Below, in pieces: positions 1 to 5,000 of a stretch of 7,554 nucleotides of DNA. The DNA lies in the NCBI GenBank assembly GCA_028290595.1, contig JAQGJO010000550.1, positions 1 to 7,554 of the forward strand. Reading direction: 5' to 3'. This DNA is from Hyphomicrobiales bacterium. Lineage in GTDB: Bacteria > Pseudomonadota > Alphaproteobacteria > Rhizobiales > Beijerinckiaceae. The position numbers and the translations under genes are program-made. Position 1 is the first letter of the stretch. Each line of letters begins with the position of its first letter. The notes beneath the pieces were generated by a model. The model had not been told where the DNA came from. It did not search any database and saw only the letters and a program-made list of their open reading frames with translations.

Positions 1-35
1 AGCAGGGCGGCGGCAAAAATCGATTTGGTAAGCAT
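1..35 (-). CDS. 5' end of a probable secreted protein gene (truncated by window edge)
   Basis: Reading the minus strand, an ATG at 35-33 opens MLTKSIFAAALL, which runs off the left edge of the window. A Lys followed by a hydrophobic, Ala-rich run is how a Sec signal peptide begins. A good ribosome binding site (GGGAGAG on the minus strand, about 42-48) lies 6-7 bases before the ATG, which fixes the start. Only about 11 codons are visible, so the product cannot be named. It is divergent from the ECF sigma/anti-sigma operon and preceded by a promoter of the same type as the one before the sigma gene, so it may be a regulon member. In other bacteria secreted proteins such as fasciclin-domain proteins sit beside such pairs, but nothing here shows which protein this is. 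Confidence 0.6.
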   Translation of the reverse strand, partial: MLTKSIFAAAL

Positions 36-82
36 GGGTCTCTCCCGGTTACAGAGGCGGGACCATCCGCACTCGCTCCGGA

Positions 83-108
83 TACCCCCGGCGGCGCCGA
101 CCGGATGC
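83..108 (-). promoter_or_regulatory. Putative ECF-sigma promoter for the truncated secreted gene
   Basis: On the minus strand GCATCC (108-103) is followed after exactly 16 bases by GGTA (86-83). The same -35 hexamer with the same spacing occurs on the plus strand before the sigma gene. Transcription would start near 76, giving a leader of about 40 bases before the ATG at 35. The assignment rests on the match between the two elements and their position; no consensus search was run. Confidence 0.5.
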
Positions 109-142
109 GGAACGGACGAGAAATGATTTTCTTTTTTGTTGT

Positions 143-168
143 GCATCCAAAGCCTATCGTGACGCGTA
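143..168 (+). promoter_or_regulatory. Putative autoregulatory ECF-sigma promoter of the sigma/anti-sigma operon
   Basis: GCATCC (143-148), 16 bases, then CGTA (165-168). An -35 with an AT-less CC end and a -10 of CGT type fit ECF promoters in general, and from memory the RskA-partnered SigK of Mycobacterium recognises a similar CCATCC -35. The predicted start near 175 gives a leader of about 45 bases before the ATG at 220. An AT-rich stretch with a T-run (about 121-142) lies just upstream, between the two opposed -35 elements. Confidence 0.5.
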
Positions 169-219
169 CCCAGAGGTGGCGGGCCACTGAGTTTCAAGTG
201 GCGGATCCGGGAGAGTTTC

Positions 220-768
220 ATGACGGTGAATGTTGCCGTCGATATCGATCAGTTGATCGGCGCCTGCGCTGAGGGCGATCGCACGGCCTTGCGCATGATC
301 TACGACAGCGAGGCCGCACGCATGATCGGGACCGCCCAGAGGCTCTTGAGGCGGCGGGCGCTGGCGGAGGAGGCGGTCCAGGACGCGTTTGTCGCGATCT
401 GGAAAAACGCTGCCACATTCGACCCCGACAGGGGCGGTGGGCGAACCTGGATCTATGCCATTGTGCGCTATCGCGCGCTCAACATTCTGCGCGGTGAGCG
501 CCGGACCGAACTTTCCGGCGAGCCGATTGGTGAAGAACAGGCGAGCGAGGACGACGATCCCGAGACGATTGTCAGCCGGCTGTCCGACACGGCGGCATTG
601 CGCCGTTGCCTGCAAGGATTGGCGGAAGACAGGCGATCGGCGATCGTGCTGGCTTACGTGCATGGTCTTACGCATGCTGATCTGGCGGTAAAGCTCGGCA
701 TGCCGCTTGGGACAGTGAAGTCGTGGCTGCGGCGCAGTCTCATCTCGCTCAAGGAGTGCATGGGGTGA
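220..768 (+). CDS. ECF-type RNA polymerase sigma factor (RskA-partnered)
   Basis: A 182-residue extracytoplasmic-function sigma factor of normal length. Region 2 spans about residues 22-92: EEAVQDAFVAIWK at 50-62 is the core-binding region 2.2, and GGGRTWIYAIVRYRALNIL at 72-90 is the -10 recognition helix. An acidic linker (about 98-118, EEQASEDDDPE) joins it to region 4 at about 127-180, whose helix-turn-helix reads GLTHADLAVKLGMPLGTVKSW and ends in the usual LRRSL. The ATG at 220 has a GGGAGAG ribosome binding site 4-5 bases upstream. It overlaps the anti-sigma gene by four bases, so the two are co-transcribed and probably translationally coupled. It would bring core polymerase to GCATCC-type promoters, including its own, when the anti-sigma factor releases it. 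The inducing signal cannot be read from the sequence. Confidence 0.95.
   Translation: MTVNVAVDIDQLIGACAEGDRTALRMIYDSEAARMIGTAQRLLRRRALAEEAVQDAFVAIWKNAATFDPDRGGGRTWIYAIVRYRALNILRGERRTELSGEPIGEEQASEDDDPETIVSRLSDTAALRRCLQGLAEDRRSAIVLAYVHGLTHADLAVKLGMPLGTVKSWLRRSLISLKECMG
751..767 (+). promoter_or_regulatory. Ribosome binding site and GTG start of the anti-sigma gene, inside the sigma gene
   Basis: AAGGAG at 751-756 lies eight bases before GTG at 765-767, which shares bases with the TGA stop of the sigma gene (766-768). This decides the anti-sigma start: the upstream in-frame ATG at 723 has no comparable site and would add 14 residues that overlap the sigma factor's helix-turn-helix coding region. 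Confidence 0.85.
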
Positions 769-1511
769 GCGACATCGATCAGGCTGGAAATGAGGATCTG
801 GATCTGCTCGCGGCAGAATATGTCATGGGTGGTGTCTCGACCGAAGAGCACAAGCGCATCGAGGCGTTGATCCGCAGCGAACCCGCTTTGGCCGGGCTCG
901 TGGCATCATGGCGTCGGCGGCTTGGACCGCTCGACCAGACGGCGGCGGAGGGCCGTGTCTCCGAGGATTTGTGGTCGCGGATCGACAAGAGCATTGGACA
1001 GGACGTGGTCGAGGCCGCACCGGTTCGAAATGGATCGGTCGAACCTGCGTCGCCGTGGTCGGCCTTGTGGGGATCGCTTGCGTTCTGGCGCGTCACCGGT
1101 CTTTCGGCATTGGCGGCTTCGCTCGTGCTGGCGATCGGCACGGGTTATTTCGCCATCGAGGCCAGCCGGCAGCCGGTTCTTGTCGCCGTCCTGATGACCG
1201 ATCAGAACGAAGCGGCAGCGGTGGTCAACGCTTTTGCCGATGGGCGCGCCGAATTACGGGCGCTCAAGTCCTTTGACATTCCGGCCGGCCGCGCCATCGA
1301 AATCTGGACGCTCTGGGATCGCTCCGTCGGGCCGAAGTCCATCGGGCTGATCCAGAGCGTATCCGGAAAAGTCAGTCTCAGGCTCGATGGATTGCCGAAG
1401 CCGGCGCCGGGGCAGCTTTTCGAGATGACCCTGGAACCCGCCACCGGATCGCCGATAGGCAGGCCCACGGGCCCGGTGCTGAACAAGGGCAATGCCGCGG
1501 TGGCACTGTGA
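765..1511 (+). CDS. RskA-type membrane anti-sigma factor
   Basis: A 248-residue single-pass membrane protein that should hold the upstream sigma factor inactive. Residues 8-60 form the cytoplasmic anti-sigma domain (LDLLAAEYVMGGVSTEEHKR, then EPALAGLVASWRRRLGPLD), matching the LAAEYVLG...W..RL.PL pattern of RskA-like anti-sigmas. There is no HxxxCxxC, so it is not of the zinc-binding kind. One membrane segment lies at about 109-131 (LSALAASLVLAIGTGYFAI). The periplasmic RskA C-terminal domain covers about 137-248, including GRAIEIWTLWD and the ending FEMTLEPATGSPIGRPTGPV. The start is GTG, overlapping the sigma stop. Release of the sigma factor probably involves regulated proteolysis, as known for M. 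tuberculosis RskA; that is inferred from the family. Confidence 0.92.
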   Translation: MSDIDQAGNEDLDLLAAEYVMGGVSTEEHKRIEALIRSEPALAGLVASWRRRLGPLDQTAAEGRVSEDLWSRIDKSIGQDVVEAAPVRNGSVEPASPWSALWGSLAFWRVTGLSALAASLVLAIGTGYFAIEASRQPVLVAVLMTDQNEAAAVVNAFADGRAELRALKSFDIPAGRAIEIWTLWDRSVGPKSIGLIQSVSGKVSLRLDGLPKPAPGQLFEMTLEPATGSPIGRPTGPVLNKGNAAVAL

Positions 1512-1573
1512 GCTTATCTCTGGAAAGACGGTCTATTTTATTGATGAGCGCATCCCACACCCCTCATCCTGAG

Positions 1574-1767
1574 AGCGTGACTCAAAACTAATGCCCGTTT
1601 CTCAGGGCTTTCTAACTTGCTGTTTTGACTCAATCTCGGTGTGTCATTCCCGCCAAGCGAAGCGCAGAGCGGGAATCCAGTGGCAACCTTGCGGTCCTTG
1701 ACTCCTGGATTCCAGGTTCCGCCTTTCGGCGGCCCTGGAATGACAGCCCTTACTTTTCGGTCAGGCT
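1574..1767. mobile_element. 194-bp MITE-like insertion with imperfect terminal inverted repeats
   Basis: The segment sits exactly where repeat copy 1 is broken and is flanked by a direct CTGAG (1569-1573 and 1768-1772), a likely 5-bp target duplication. Its ends are inverted repeats: AGCGTGACTCAAAACTAATG at the left against AGCCTGACCGAAAAGTAAGG at the right (reverse complement), 15 of 20 matching. There is no open reading frame, so any movement would need a transposase from elsewhere. It also contains TGACTCAA twice (1578-1585, 1626-1633) and, in its right half, an ATTCCCGC-type palindrome. The insertion reading is inferred from one locus. Confidence 0.6.
1642..1745. repeat. ATTCCCGC-type palindromic repeat nested inside the 194-bp element
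   Basis: Outer arms are TGTCATTCC (1642-1650) and GGAATGACA (1737-1745), a perfect 9-base inverted repeat. Inside are three smaller stems: ATTCCCGC/GCGGGAAT (1646-1653, 1669-1676), TTCCAGG/CCTGGAA (1710-1716, 1734-1740) and CCGCC/GGCGG (1719-1723, 1728-1732) with a TTTC loop. A folded RNA or single strand would form a branched structure. Such elements are recalled as abundant in rhizobial intergenic regions. Confidence 0.75.
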
Positions 1768-1827
1768 CTGAGGAGCCTACGTAGCAGGCGTCTCGAAGGA
1801 CGAGGGGATGAGCGAGTCTGACGCCCC

Positions 1828-1870
1828 CGTCCTTCGAGACGCGCTCTTCGAGCGCTCCTCAGGATGAGGG
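1828..1870 (-). repeat. Palindromic intergenic repeat copy 2, intact and inverted
   Basis: On the minus strand this reads CCCTCATCCTGAGGAGC (1870-1854), a small hairpin centre (GCGCTC..GAGCGC), then GCGTCTCGAAGGACG (1842-1828). It faces copy 1, so GCGTCTCGAAGGACG at 1788-1802 and its perfect 15-base complement at 1828-1842 can form a long stem. That stem extends by GGGG (1804-1807) with CCCC (1824-1827) after a one-base bulge. Confidence 0.8.
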
Positions 1871-1895
1871 CTTCTTTGCAAATTATACAAGCTAA

Positions 1896-3218
1896 TCAGT
1901 TCTTATCGTCGTCGCGCACGCCGAGCCAGACGAACGGCAGGCCGATGGCGACGATGAGAATGCCGACCAGCGCGCCCCAGCCGGTGTAGGCCAGGCTGGA
2001 ATAGAGCAGATAGGCGCAGATACAGACGTAGATGGCGGGTATCAGCGGATAGAGCGGCACCTTGAACGGACGCTCACGCAAGGGCTCGCGCACACGGAAG
2101 ACGAACAGCGAGATCGCCGTCAGCAGCAGGAAGAACCAGAACACCGGGGCGGTATAGTCGACCATAGTGCTGAAGCCATCGCGCGTGATGGTGCCGAGGC
2201 CGACAAGCGCGAGAGAGATGGCGCCTTGCAACAGAAAGGCGTTGACCGGATTGTCGCCGCGTTCGTTCCAGACGCCGAGGCGGCGGATCAGCGGCAGATC
2301 GCGGCCAAGCGCATAATAGACGCGGGCGCCGGTGAAGATCGTGCCGTTCAATGTGCTCAATGAGGACAGGCAGACCGTAATCGAAAGCAATGCCACGCCG
2401 GCGCTGCCGCCGACGCGATTCATGAGATCGGCGCCGGGTGCGTTGCTGCCGGCAAGGCCGCCGAGACCGAAGGCTTTCAGGAAGGCGAGGTTGATCGCCA
2501 CATAGAGAATGGTGACGACGGCGGTGCCGATGAGAATCGCCCGCGTCATGTCGCGGCGGACGTCTTTCATCTCGCCGGAGAGATAAGCAATCTCGTTCCA
2601 GCCGCCATAGCTGAGCAGCACAAGCACCATGGCAAGGCCTAGCGCGCCACCGGCGCCGGGCGCCGCCGGCTTCGTCTCGCCGCCGCCGGCAGCGAAGCCA
2701 GCGACGATGACGGTGATGATCGCCAGCACGGTCAGGATCTCAAGCAACTTCTGCGTGCCGGTTCCGGGCGTGGTGCCGATGATATTGATCGCCGTGAACA
2801 GGATGACCGACAGCGCTGCGTAGATCGCCGGCCCTTGCGGGCCGAGCGGCAGCAATTGCTGTGCGTAATCGCCGAAAACGAAACCAACGAGCGCGATGGC
2901 GCCGGTTTGAATCACCGTGCCGCGCGCCCAGGCAAATAGAACGGCAAGCCGCTTGCCGTAGGCGCGCGACAGAAACTGATATTCGCCGCCTGCATCGGGA
3001 AATGTGGCGGCGAGTTCGGCGTAGCACAAGGCGCCGATCAGGGTCGCGAGGCCGCCGGCGACCCAGACGCCGATGAAGAGGTATTCGTTGCCGGTGGTCG
3101 CCGCGACGATGGGCGGCGTGCGAAAAATTCCAACCCCGATGACGATGCCGACGAAGAAAGCGATGGCGTCCGCGATGGTGAGGACTTTGCGCGGCGCAGA
3201 TTGTGCTTCAAGCGACAT
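1896..3218 (-). CDS. APC-family amino acid permease
   Basis: A 440-residue polytopic inner-membrane transporter of the amino acid-polyamine-organocation superfamily, probably moving an amino acid with a proton or by exchange; the substrate cannot be read. Helix 1 carries the unwound substrate-binding motif IGVGIF (27-32). YAELAATFPDAGGEYQFLSRAYG at 66-88 is the family signature after helix 2. YGGWNEIAYLSGEMKDVRRDMTRA, past the middle, is the helix 6 region and the loop after it, which in SteT/LAT-like members reads GW....GE.K.P.R..P.A. About twelve hydrophobic segments fit the 440-residue length. The ATG at 3218 has no clear ribosome binding site, so translation may depend on upstream coupling, but no better in-frame start is visible. 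It lies 85 bases downstream of the methyltransferase gene on the same strand and may share its transcript. It ends facing the anti-sigma gene across the repeat array. Confidence 0.93.
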   Translation of the reverse strand: MSLEAQSAPRKVLTIADAIAFFVGIVIGVGIFRTPPIVAATTGNEYLFIGVWVAGGLATLIGALCYAELAATFPDAGGEYQFLSRAYGKRLAVLFAWARGTVIQTGAIALVGFVFGDYAQQLLPLGPQGPAIYAALSVILFTAINIIGTTPGTGTQKLLEILTVLAIITVIVAGFAAGGGETKPAAPGAGGALGLAMVLVLLSYGGWNEIAYLSGEMKDVRRDMTRAILIGTAVVTILYVAINLAFLKAFGLGGLAGSNAPGADLMNRVGGSAGVALLSITVCLSSLSTLNGTIFTGARVYYALGRDLPLIRRLGVWNERGDNPVNAFLLQGAISLALVGLGTITRDGFSTMVDYTAPVFWFFLLLTAISLFVFRVREPLRERPFKVPLYPLIPAIYVCICAYLLYSSLAYTGWGALVGILIVAIGLPFVWLGVRDDDKN

Positions 3219-3234
3219 GAGGTGGGGCTCGGTG

Positions 3235-3305
3235 ATTTGACGTGGGGGAGGTGGGACTTATTTGGCTTGGGAACGCGATCTCATTTGACTTGGGAAATCT
3301 GTCTC
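3235..3305 (-). repeat. Short degenerate tandem repeat, about 23 bp, 2-3 units
   Basis: Read on the minus strand, 3305-3283 and 3282-3260 are adjacent 23-base units matching at 18 of 23 positions, with a shared GAGA start, TTCCCAAG core and CAAAT end. A third, more diverged 25-base unit (3259-3235) keeps CCCC and GTCAAAT. The array fills most of the gap between the methyltransferase and permease genes, and its first unit overlaps the methyltransferase stop codon. Confidence 0.55.
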
Positions 3306-4167
3306 ACTTGCCACGCGACGCGACCCAGTCCTTGGCGATGTCCGGCATGGTCAATGGATCGAATTTCATCGCATCGCCGGTGACCTTGCCGATGAAGGCG
3401 CGCCTGCGGGCATTTTCGGCTTCGACGACAAAGGTGATGTCTTCGCCTGCAAGCCGGCCATGGGTGAGTTTCCCGGCGACGCCGTTGATTGCGACCGTGC
3501 CTTCGAACTTCTGATATTTTTGCACGAGGTCCAATGCGTAAGTGTCGCTGCCTTCGCTCAGCGTCCATTTGCCTGCGACCTGGGCGGGAACGATCCAGAA
3601 ATAAATATCGCGGACGCGAACCTGGTCCTGCAGATCGGGTTCCCAGTCGCCCATGGTGAATGCATGGGAGACGATGCGCGATCCGGGCTTCATCTCGCGC
3701 AGAATGCGCGGCCGCAATTGCAGGTTGATGTCCGGCAACAGATACATGGTCAGGACGGAGGCCTGGGCGATCGGCGTTTCGAACAGGTTTTTGACTTCGA
3801 ACGTCACATTGGCGCTGACGCCGTTGGTTCTGGCGTTTTCCGTCGCCTCCTTGATGCGCTCGGGATTGATGTCGACGCCGAAACCGCGGGCGCCGAATTT
3901 CTTTGCCGCCGTCACCAGCATGCGGCCGTCGCCGCAGCCGAGATCCATGACGAAGTCAGCGGCCGTCACCTGCGCCATTTCGAGCATGCGGTCGACGACG
4001 TCCTGGGGCGTGGGAACATAAGGCACGTCGAGACGCGGCGCCTGCATCTGGGCCGCGGCGCGATCGGTAACGAAGGGCAAAATTGCCGATCCAACGCCGA
4101 GGGCCGACAAAAGCGTGCGGCGGCTCAGGCGGAGAGGGACGAAGCTTTGCTTTGCAAGAGGCTGCAT
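3304..4167 (-). CDS. Class I SAM-dependent methyltransferase with a twin-arginine signal
   Basis: With the ATG at 4167 the product is 287 residues. A TTG two codons earlier (4173) is possible, but neither start has a clear ribosome binding site; I prefer ATG. Residues 1-39 form a Tat-type signal: SRRTLL at 15-20, a hydrophobic run to about 33, and a likely cleavage after AAA (37-39). The mature part begins with DVPYVPTPQDVVDRMLEMA (47-65), a conserved lead-in of this methyltransferase family. VMDLGCGDGR (73-82) is the SAM-binding motif I, and the acidic residue of GVDI (D99) should bind the ribose. YLLPDINLQLRPRI and the later SHAFTMGDWEPD are also family features. The C-terminal 100 residues look like a beta-rich accessory part. 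The substrate is unknown. It is first in a possible two-gene unit with the permease and divergent from a membrane protein gene. Confidence 0.85.
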   Translation of the reverse strand: MQPLAKQSFVPLRLSRRTLLSALGVGSAILPFVTDRAAAQMQAPRLDVPYVPTPQDVVDRMLEMAQVTAADFVMDLGCGDGRMLVTAAKKFGARGFGVDINPERIKEATENARTNGVSANVTFEVKNLFETPIAQASVLTMYLLPDINLQLRPRILREMKPGSRIVSHAFTMGDWEPDLQDQVRVRDIYFWIVPAQVAGKWTLSEGSDTYALDLVQKYQKFEGTVAINGVAGKLTHGRLAGEDITFVVEAENARRRAFIGKVTGDAMKFDPLTMPDIAKDWVASRGK

Positions 4168-4173
4168 GGACAA

Positions 4174-4319
4174 GTATTTCAGAGACCCAGCCCCGAGTCA
4201 TCTGCGTGCAACCGCCGATCCGCGGATATTTACCCGGAAATACTTCGCCTTGAGTTACAGATTCGGCAATGTCCGGAAAACGTTAAGAAATATGCAACCG
4301 TCCACAGGTTATTCCTGTC
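4174..4319. other. Divergent intergenic region between methyltransferase and membrane protein genes
   Basis: These 146 bases are less GC-rich towards the right and should hold promoters for both neighbours. I could not assign a convincing -35/-10 pair on either strand. Small inverted repeats are present: TATTT/AAATA (4227-4231, 4238-4242) and ACAGG/CCTGT (4304-4308, 4314-4318). CCACAGGT also occurs twice (4302-4309, 4326-4333). None is strong enough to call an operator. Confidence 0.4.
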
Positions 4320-4322
4320 GTG

Positions 4323-4928
4323 ATGCCACAGGTCAAGGCTACAGCTTTCGGTCGCCGGGGTTCGAACCGGCTACCGCCGCTCTCGGTCAGAGCGGCGGCC
4401 GGAGACTCATTACCGCAAGTCCAGAACGCGGCGCGGCCGATTGACGAGAGTTTCGTCGCCATTGCCCGGGAAATGATGCAGGACGGCCGGCGCGAGCAGG
4501 AGATCATCGATCGCGGTGACGGCGTCGTGCCATGGTCCTTCTGGTCGGCAAGTCTGGCGGGCCTGGCCGGTGCTTTCCTGCAGGCCGGGGTGTACATCGT
4601 CGCGGCCAAGGGGCCGGTCGAATTCATGCCGGGGGTAAAGATTAATGGCTACGGCGATTCCTCGTGGCTGCTGATGCTGACGCTTTACGGCCTTTGGAAA
4701 GGCGCCAGCATTGCGGCGACGGCGCTGATGTTCACCCATTTCGCGCTGCGTTTTGTGCAAATGACCAGTCCGGCGGCCTATGCGGTCGGGGGCGCCATCG
4801 GCGGCTGCATCTATGCCATTGCCATGCAGATGCTTGGCGGCGGCCCGCAACAGGTGGTGGCGACGGCTGTGACCGGGCTCGCTGCCGGCTATCTTTTCCG
4901 GATTTTTTCCGGGGTCCGGGCTACCTAA
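4323..4928 (+). CDS. Hypothetical integral membrane protein
   Basis: I do not recognise this family. From ATG at 4323 it has 201 residues. The first 40 or so (rich in Arg, Ala, Pro) look unlike the rest, and ATG at 4473 (about 151 residues) is a real alternative start; GTG at 4320 is a third. No start has a good ribosome binding site. After an acidic/basic stretch (ESFVAIAREMMQDGRREQEIIDRGD) come four likely membrane segments: about 71-95 (WSFWSASLAGLAGAFLQAGV), 114-140 (WLLMLTLYGLWKGASIAATA), 152-172 (AYAVGGAIGGCIYAIAMQML) and 178-196 (VVATAVTGLAAGYLFRIF). Glycine and alanine are frequent in the helices, suggesting tight packing. It is divergent from the methyltransferase and ends 72 bases before uvrB on the same strand. 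No catalytic motif is visible. Confidence 0.7.
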   Translation: MPQVKATAFGRRGSNRLPPLSVRAAAGDSLPQVQNAARPIDESFVAIAREMMQDGRREQEIIDRGDGVVPWSFWSASLAGLAGAFLQAGVYIVAAKGPVEFMPGVKINGYGDSSWLLMLTLYGLWKGASIAATALMFTHFALRFVQMTSPAAYAVGGAIGGCIYAIAMQMLGGGPQQVVATAVTGLAAGYLFRIFSGVRAT

Positions 4929-5000
4929 AACTGGCAGCATCCTCGCGCAAACCGGCCCAAATGCCTTTTCTCGGGGCGTGACTCACCCCATATTACCGGG

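Larger units (their letters stand above)
1561..1827 (+). repeat. Palindromic intergenic repeat copy 1, split by an insertion
   Basis: The copy begins with CCCTCATCCTGAG (1561-1573), is interrupted, and resumes with CTGAGGAGC (1768-1776), continuing through GCGTCTCGAAGGACG (1788-1802) to GGGG (1804-1807). Removing 1574-1767 and one CTGAG restores CCCTCATCCTGAGGAGC, identical to the start of copy 2 read from the other strand. This family of short repeats, with a GAGC...GC hairpin in the middle, is in my recollection very common in Bradyrhizobium/Rhodopseudomonas-like genomes. The end at 1827 is approximate. Confidence 0.75.
1512..1895. other. Non-coding gap between convergent genes, filled with nested palindromic repeats
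   Basis: No credible gene lies in these 384 bases. Positions 1512-1560 and 1871-1895 look unique. Everything from 1561 to 1870 is repeat-derived and is itemised separately. Both flanking genes (anti-sigma on plus, permease on minus) end here, so the long stems could also act as transcription barriers for both strands, though no stem is followed by a clear T-tract. Confidence 0.8.

Noticed and set aside
109..113. GGAAC resembling the -35 of EcfG general stress promoters
   Set aside because: No GTT-type -10 is found 16-17 bases downstream; the GCATCC pairs explain the region better.
3460..4323. 287-codon open frame on the plus strand opposite the methyltransferase gene
   Set aside because: Antisense shadow: the minus-strand product has clear methyltransferase motifs and a signal peptide, while this frame shows no domain.
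4352..4374. tRNA-like T-loop (GGTTCGAACC flanked by GCCGG/CCGGC)
   Set aside because: The stem does not pair with a seven-base T-loop register on either strand, and no acceptor, D or anticodon arms fit around it.
4410..4940. 176-codon minus-strand frame opposite the membrane protein
   Set aside because: Basic, His/Arg-rich shadow with no motif; the plus-strand frame has coherent membrane segments.
4929..5000. SOS (LexA) box or terminator before uvrB
   Set aside because: No GTTC-N7-GTTC or matching inverted form is present. GGGGCGTGACTCACCCC is only an imperfect palindrome with too small a loop and no T-tract.
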